A DNA stretch of 11,419 nt from Bacteroidales bacterium (lineage in GTDB: Bacteria > Bacteroidota > Bacteroidia > Bacteroidales > P3). The translations under genes were made by a program, and so were the position numbers. Positions within the stretch are counted from its first letter, which is position 1. The number at the start of each line of letters is the position of its first letter. Positions 8,173 to 11,419 of this stretch are shown here, one piece after another. Location: the NCBI GenBank assembly GCA_900771365.1, contig CAAGNU010000370.1, forward strand, positions 1 to 11,419. The letters are read 5' to 3'. The notes beneath the pieces are model-generated. The model ran no database searches. It worked only from the letters and a program-made list of their open reading frames with translations, and was not told the origin of the DNA.

Positions 8173-8238
8173 GAAGTTTTGAAGATTGGAAGATTGGAAG
8201 GCTCGCGAACCTTCCGACCTCCAAATCTTCAAAACTCC
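8173..8238 (+). repeat. Large imperfect stem-loop between two RNA-modification genes
   Basis: Arms of about 29 nt, 8173-8201 and 8210-8238, pair almost throughout around the loop CTCGCGAA (8202-8209). The inner GGAAGG/CCTTCC and outer TTTTGAAGATT/AATCTTCAAAA parts match exactly, separated by a small bulged region. The left arm contains an 8-bp direct repeat (GAAGATTG twice, 8181-8196). There is no T-run after it, so it is not a standard terminator. It ends 13 nt before the methyltransferase ATG. It may stabilise an upstream mRNA 3' end, act as an attenuator, or be a mobile palindromic repeat; the function is inferred only. Confidence 0.6.
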
Positions 8239-8251
8239 AAACCTCCAAATC

Positions 8252-8959
8252 ATGAACGCCAAACTCATACTCTTCCCAGTTCCTATCGGAGCCGACGACC
8301 CCGACATCTCGCTGCCCTCCTACAACCGCGAGATGCTCAACACCTGCCGCACCTTCATCGTCGAAGATGTGCGCACCGCTCGCCGCAACCTCAAGCGTAT
8401 GGGCTTCGCCGCAGCCATCGACGACGTGACGTTCTTCGAACTCAACGAGCACACCGACCCAACTACAATCGGCAACTATCTTGATGCTATCAAGCAGGAC
8501 GAGAATGTGGGGCTCATGAGCGAGGCAGGCCTCCCCTGCGTGGCAGACCCCGGCAACCTCGTCACAGCAATGGCACAGCGGAAAGGGATTGAGATCATTC
8601 CCCTTGTCGGTCCCAGCAGCATCATGCTGTCACTCATGGCATCGGGCTTCAACGGACAGAACTTCGCCTTCTTGGGCTACCCGCCCATCGAAGAAGCCAA
8701 GCGAGTCTCATTCTTCAAGAATATCGAAACACGCATCTACAAAGAGCGTCAGACGCAGATATTCATCGAAGCCCCGTACCGCAACGACAAGCTGCTGGCA
8801 TTCCTCGCCTCGCACCTCCAGCCCTCGACGCTCATCTGCGTGGCATGCGACATCACGTTGCCCACACAATATATCAAGACGCTTCCCGCACGACAGTGGC
8901 TCAAGAATCCGCCGTCGCTGCACAAGCGACCCTGCATCTTCCTCCTCTACCACGAATAG
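8252..8959 (+). CDS. Short, divergent RsmI-like tetrapyrrole-methylase-fold methyltransferase
   Basis: This 235-residue SAM-dependent enzyme has the RsmI order of motifs: VPIG (10-13), EDVRTARRNL (38-47, RsmI EDTRxT), MSEAGLPCVADPG (89-101, RsmI SDAGtPxISDPG), a GPSS loop (120-123), and EAPYR (173-177). RsmI 2'-O-methylates C1402 of 16S rRNA, so an RNA substrate is the best guess. It departs from RsmI in the N-terminal GN-L-D part (here GADDPD) and in the RELTK-like motif, replaced by CDITLPTQ (199-206). It is also shorter than E. coli RsmI (about 286). It may therefore be a Bacteroidota paralogue with another target. ATG 8252 is chosen because homology starts at LILFPVPIG. The open frame continues upstream to 8186, but only through the stem-loop sequence. 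It follows the pseudouridine synthase by 90 nt. Confidence 0.82.
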   Translation: MNAKLILFPVPIGADDPDISLPSYNREMLNTCRTFIVEDVRTARRNLKRMGFAAAIDDVTFFELNEHTDPTTIGNYLDAIKQDENVGLMSEAGLPCVADPGNLVTAMAQRKGIEIIPLVGPSSIMLSLMASGFNGQNFAFLGYPPIEEAKRVSFFKNIETRIYKERQTQIFIEAPYRNDKLLAFLASHLQPSTLICVACDITLPTQYIKTLPARQWLKNPPSLHKRPCIFLLYHE

Positions 8960-8963
8960 ACTC

Positions 8964-8999
8964 CTAGAACCACTAGAAAACCTAGAACTTCTAGCCCCC
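8964..8999 (+). repeat. 9-bp imperfect tandem repeat
   Basis: Four consecutive 9-mers share the CTAG start: CTAGAACCA, CTAGAAAAC, CTAGAACTT, CTAGCCCCC. They fill the start of the gap after the methyltransferase. The rest of the gap is an A-rich run (9001-9033) and a 5-bp hairpin GCCAC-CCT-GTGGC (9038-9050) 15 nt before the next ATG. No TAnnTTTG promoter is evident in the gap. Confidence 0.6.
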
Positions 9000-9065
9000 C
9001 AGAAAATAAAAAAAATCAAAAATAAAAATTAACAACCGCCACCCTGTGGCATAAAACACAAAATT

Positions 9066-10271
9066 ATGCAGAAATTCGATCCCGCAACAGCCATCCAGCG
9101 CGTTGATGGCCGCGACGCCAACCGTGGTGTCAACCCCGCCATTTGCGACAGCGCAACCTTTACCTTCCCCGAGGCACACCTCATGACCGAAACCTTCCAC
9201 GGCGAAACCGAGGGCTACTTCCTCTACAGCCGTCACTGGAACCCCTCCAACCTCGCCCTCTGCCAGCGCCTCGCCGCTATGGAAGGCACCGAGGCCGCTT
9301 GGGTCACCGGTTCCGGCCTTGCCGCTATCACCTGCGCCCTCATCCACGAAGTGAAGGCTGGCGACCATATCATCAGCTCCATGACCACCTACGGCGGCAC
9401 CTTCGCCTTCATGGCCAACTACCTCAAGAAATTCAACGTCGAGACCACCTTCGTCAACATGCAGGACCTCAAGGCCGTCGAGAAAGCCCTCAACGAGCAC
9501 CCCAACACCAAGGTCGTCTATACCGAGACCATGAACAACCCCCTGCTCCGCATCGCCAACGTCCCCGAGCTGAGCAAGATGGCTCACGCCCACGGTGCCA
9601 AGCTCATCGTTGACAACACCTTCACCCCCATGATTTTCAGCCCCTGCAAGCTCGGCGCTGACGTCACCGTCTATTCCATGACCAAGTACGTCAACGGCAC
9701 CAACGACTGCGTGGCTGGCGCCATCTGCGGCTCCGCCGAATACATTGGCAGCCTCATCGACGTCAACAACGGCACCTGCATGCTCCTCGGCCCCGTGCTG
9801 GATCCCATGCGCAGCGCCTCCATCAACAAGAACCTCCACACCCTCCACATCCGCATGAAGAAACACGGCGAGAACGCCATGTACCTCGCCAAGCGCTTCA
9901 AAGAGGTCGGATTCAAATACAACTACCCCGGACTGCCTGAGCATCCCGACCACGAGCTCTTCAACAGCATGTGCAACGAAGGCTTCGGCTACGGCGGCAT
10001 GATCAGCATCGATATGGGCACCGCCGAGAAGGCCTCCCGCATCATGGAAATCATGCAGGAAAAGGGCGTCGGCTACCTCGCCGTCAGCCTCGGCTACTTC
10101 AAGACCCTCTTCAGCAACAGCGGTAAGAGCACCAGCTCCGAAGTTCCTGAGGACATCCAGAAGGAAATGGGCATGAGCGAAGGCCTCATCCGCTTCTCCA
10201 TGGGCCTCGACAACGACATCGAAGCCACCTTCCAGCTCATCAAAGAGTCTGTTGACGAGTGCAACAAATAG
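9066..10271 (+). CDS. Cys/Met-metabolism PLP-dependent enzyme (sulfhydrylase or gamma-lyase type)
   Basis: This 401-residue cytoplasmic fold-type I PLP enzyme belongs to the family of cystathionine gamma-synthase/lyase, methionine gamma-lyase and O-acyl-homoserine sulfhydrylase. Visible hallmarks are YSRHWNPSN (54-62; phosphate contact from the partner subunit), TGSGLAAI (81-88), TTYGGTFAF (107-115; stacking tyrosine Y109), NPLLRIANV (158-166), VDNTF (182-186; D183 bonds the PLP nitrogen) and YSMTKYVNG (203-211; Schiff-base lysine K207). The lysine motif has YSMTK instead of the common HSxTK, and position 111 is Gly rather than the Cys characteristic of methionine gamma-lyases, so a lyase on methionine is less likely. 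Exact substrate is not determinable; it probably acts in sulfur amino-acid synthesis or turnover. Strong C-ending codon bias suggests high expression. It is followed by two hairpins and appears to be a single-gene unit or the end of one. Confidence 0.88.
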   Translation: MQKFDPATAIQRVDGRDANRGVNPAICDSATFTFPEAHLMTETFHGETEGYFLYSRHWNPSNLALCQRLAAMEGTEAAWVTGSGLAAITCALIHEVKAGDHIISSMTTYGGTFAFMANYLKKFNVETTFVNMQDLKAVEKALNEHPNTKVVYTETMNNPLLRIANVPELSKMAHAHGAKLIVDNTFTPMIFSPCKLGADVTVYSMTKYVNGTNDCVAGAICGSAEYIGSLIDVNNGTCMLLGPVLDPMRSASINKNLHTLHIRMKKHGENAMYLAKRFKEVGFKYNYPGLPEHPDHELFNSMCNEGFGYGGMISIDMGTAEKASRIMEIMQEKGVGYLAVSLGYFKTLFSNSGKSTSSEVPEDIQKEMGMSEGLIRFSMGLDNDIEATFQLIKESVDECNK

Positions 10272-10275
10272 CACA

Positions 10276-10321
10276 GTGAATTGTGAAATAGTGAATTGAC
10301 AATACCCTACTCACAATTCAC
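10276..10321. repeat. 11-bp perfect inverted repeat
   Basis: GTGAATTGTGA (10276-10286) is the exact reverse complement of TCACAATTCAC (10311-10321), with 24 nt between. GTGAATTG recurs at 10291-10298, giving a 15-bp direct period. It resembles the other AATTG-rich short-period repeats of the window and precedes the GC-rich hairpin at 10330-10362. Confidence 0.55.
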
Positions 10322-10329
10322 AACCCAAT

Positions 10330-10362
10330 AAGATGGAGGGCGCTTAACGGCCCCTCCATCTT
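10330..10362 (+). terminator. Probable transcription terminator after the PLP enzyme gene
   Basis: A perfect 11-bp stem (AAGATGGAGGG at 10330-10340 with CCCTCCATCTT at 10352-10362) closes an 11-nt loop. The downstream tail is mixed (CTAAAATAAAAAACTATTTTT), not a clean T-run, so termination efficiency is uncertain. Position and stem strength support the call. Confidence 0.6.
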
Positions 10363-10386
10363 CTAAAATAAAAAACTATTTTTACA

Positions 10387-10806
10387 ATGAAAAAAAAGAA
10401 TGAAAGAAAACCTCTAACAGGTACTGACCAAGAAAAAGCCCGTCAATTAGTTGACCTAATGAAGAAAGAAAAGTTTACTGGTGAAGAATTGAAAGAGATC
10501 CTCCCTCATTCAATTGTTTTCTATAAAGAACTAACCAATTGTCTCAAAACTTTTATCGACCAAGTTGAAACTACTGATAGGAAGTTTATTGACACTATGA
10601 ATAACTTATTAAATAACATTGCACAATTATTGTCCGATAATAAAATAACCGAAGCGGAAAGACTAAAATTAATAGATATAATAGCTACAATCAATGAGCA
10701 GTTATACAACTTCATGGATAATAAAAGCAGACGGAGATTGATAGGAATTCTTGCACTCCTTGGTACTGTTGTTGCAATAATTCGAAAAGGAGGTAACAGA
10801 TCGTAA
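10387..10806 (+). CDS. Unrecognised AT-rich gene: helical protein with C-terminal membrane segment
   Basis: I do not recognise this 139-residue protein. It has a very basic start (MKKKNERK), then mainly amphipathic helix-forming sequence (about 14-112, with a heptad-like stretch 50-110 that may coil), a basic patch KSRRR (113-117), and a single hydrophobic segment LIGILALLGTVVAII (118-132) followed by RKGGNRS. This suggests a C-terminally anchored membrane protein with its bulk on the cytoplasmic side. Its DNA is much richer in A/T than any neighbouring gene, with ATA, AGA, TTA and AAT codons that glnS and pheT avoid, indicating recent acquisition. It lies between a terminator-like hairpin and DUF2442. 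No good promoter is visible; TATTTTTA just before the ATG is one base off TAnnTTTG but too close to serve. Phage-related or toxin-like roles are possible but unsupported. Confidence 0.7.
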   Translation: MKKKNERKPLTGTDQEKARQLVDLMKKEKFTGEELKEILPHSIVFYKELTNCLKTFIDQVETTDRKFIDTMNNLLNNIAQLLSDNKITEAERLKLIDIIATINEQLYNFMDNKSRRRLIGILALLGTVVAIIRKGGNRS

Positions 10807-10845
10807 AAAAGTAAGATCCTATATCCTCCCTTAAATAAGATTGCT

Positions 10846-11073
10846 ATGCTGCGTGTTACCGATGTTGACTATCTTGGCGACTACCGTCTGGCGCTTACCT
10901 TCAGCGATGGAGTGACGAAGGAAGCCGACCTCCAGCCCTATCTAACTGGCGAAGTCTTCTCCGAGTTGCTGGACAAAGAGAAATTCATCCAATTCTGCCT
11001 CACCCGTATGACCATCGAATGGGCCAACGGCGCCGATCTCGCCCCTGAGTTCCTATACGAAATAGGCAAATAG
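10846..11073 (+). CDS. DUF2442 domain protein
   Basis: This 75-residue protein matches the DUF2442 pattern: a beta-rich N-terminus with YRLALTFSDGVTKEADLQPYL (13-33), a short helical middle (FSELLDKEKFIQF), and the signature TIEWANGADLAPEFLYE (56-72). The biochemical role of DUF2442 is unknown. In many bacteria such genes sit next to a DUF4160 gene and the pair has been suggested to behave like a toxin-antitoxin module; here no DUF4160 partner is visible, and the gene upstream (39 nt gap) is different. Composition returns to moderate GC, unlike that gene. A strong terminator follows 20 nt after the stop. The ATG at 10846 gives the full domain. Confidence 0.85.
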   Translation: MLRVTDVDYLGDYRLALTFSDGVTKEADLQPYLTGEVFSELLDKEKFIQFCLTRMTIEWANGADLAPEFLYEIGK

Positions 11074-11093
11074 TCCAAACGATATACAGAAAT

Positions 11094-11136
11094 AATGGCA
11101 CGGCTCCGTACCTCGGTGCGGAACCGTGCCATTTTT
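11094..11136 (+). terminator. Strong intrinsic terminator after DUF2442
   Basis: AATGGCACGG (11094-11103) pairs with CCGTGCCATT (11124-11133). After one mismatch the stem continues with TCCG/CGGA and a few more inner pairs around a very small loop. It runs directly into T residues (11132-11136). This is a textbook rho-independent structure. Confidence 0.88.
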
Positions 11137-11201
11137 CGTATGTCGCCGCTGACAAGGAGTCTCGCGGGCAATGCGCACTTGCAAAAAGGTGTTTTGGAAG
11201 A
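11137..11201. other. Spacer, nothing recognised
   Basis: This mixed-composition sequence lies between the terminator and the first decayed unit of the 41-bp array. No gene, hairpin or promoter motif stands out. Confidence 0.4.
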
Positions 11202-11419
11202 GAAATGAACCCAAGCGGGACTCAAAACAAAAAAAGCTCCGAGTATTGAATGCAATAGACCTCCAAAACTCAAAAATAATGCCAGTAATGTATGCATTAG
11301 AGCCCCAAAACCAAAAATAATGCCAGTAATGTACGCATTAGAGCCCCAAAACCAAAAATAATGCCAGTAATGTACGCATTAGAGCCCCAAAACCAAAAAT
11401 AATGCCAGTAATGTATGCA
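11202..11419. repeat. 41-bp direct tandem repeat array, cut by the window edge
   Basis: Unit starts, taken at GTAATG, lie at 11285, 11326, 11367 and 11408, exactly 41 bp apart. The three complete units differ only by a T/C change in TATGCATTAG/TACGCATTAG. To the left a partly decayed 42-bp unit begins at 11243 (one inserted base), and a strongly decayed one at 11202 is still in phase, about two thirds identical over its first 33 bases. Each good unit contains an interrupted dyad TAATG-4-CATTA (11286-11299, 11327-11340, 11368-11381) and an A-rich tract. Units abut without spacers, so this is not CRISPR. The array continues beyond the right edge. Confidence 0.92.

Noticed and set aside
8186..8251. 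22-residue N-terminal extension of the methyltransferase
   Set aside because: It translates the stem-loop sequence; homology to RsmI begins right after the ATG at 8252.
10785..10797. Perfect Shine-Dalgarno-like AAAAGGAGGTAAC at the end of the AT-rich gene
   Set aside because: No start codon lies at a usable distance; the DUF2442 ATG is about 50 nt further on. It is coding sequence for RKGGN.
10938..11297. Minus-strand ORF with a hydrophobic start running from the array across DUF2442
   Set aside because: Its signal-peptide-like start is just the translation of a decayed 41-bp unit, and the rest is antisense to the terminator and DUF2442.
11202..11419. CRISPR array
   Set aside because: The 41-bp units are contiguous and identical over their whole length, with no unique spacers and no cas genes in view.

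Overview
The window looks like chromosomal DNA from a member of the Bacteroidota, most likely order Bacteroidales and close to Prevotellaceae. The evidence is a -7 box of the TAnnTTTG type (663-670), the absence of clear Shine-Dalgarno sites before most starts, and core proteins (GlnRS, PheRS beta, an RsuA/RluB-type pseudouridine synthase with a long basic Pro/Lys-rich N-terminus) that read as Bacteroidales versions. The genus is inferred, not shown. All credible genes are on the + strand. The housekeeping genes are GC-rich with a strong C preference at codon position 3, which creates long but meaningless antisense ORFs.

Layout. 1-312: a family of short inverted and direct repeats with nested hairpins, possibly non-autonomous mobile debris. 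313-662: no gene seen. 663-924: a -7 promoter box and a ~245-nt leader built of short-period imperfect tandem repeats, leading to glnS (925-2616). 2718-4124: a membrane glycosyltransferase of the ArnT/PMT (GT-C) type. 4152-8161: a tight run of pheT, a small protein with a tryptophan every 25 residues, and an S4-domain pseudouridine synthase, with gaps of 9 and 11 nt. 8162-8251: a large imperfect stem-loop, then a divergent short RsmI-like methyltransferase (8252-8959). 9066-10271: a PLP enzyme of the Cys/Met metabolism family, closed by an inverted repeat and a GC-rich hairpin. 10387-10806: an AT-rich gene unlike its neighbours encoding a helical protein with a C-terminal membrane segment. 10846-11073: a DUF2442 protein, followed by a strong intrinsic terminator (11094-11136). 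From about 11202 to the right edge: a 41-bp tandem repeat array that decays leftward and continues beyond the window.

Functionally, the window is mainly translation: two aminoacyl-tRNA synthetase genes, an rRNA pseudouridine synthase and a probable rRNA-type methyltransferase, together with a cell-envelope glycosyltransferase and a sulfur amino-acid enzyme. The right end (10387 onward) looks like accessory DNA. No complete new defence or mobile system can be shown. The best leads are the 41-bp array, the 25-residue Trp-repeat protein, the AT-rich membrane-protein gene beside DUF2442, and the recurrent 7-9-bp periodic intergenic sequences.
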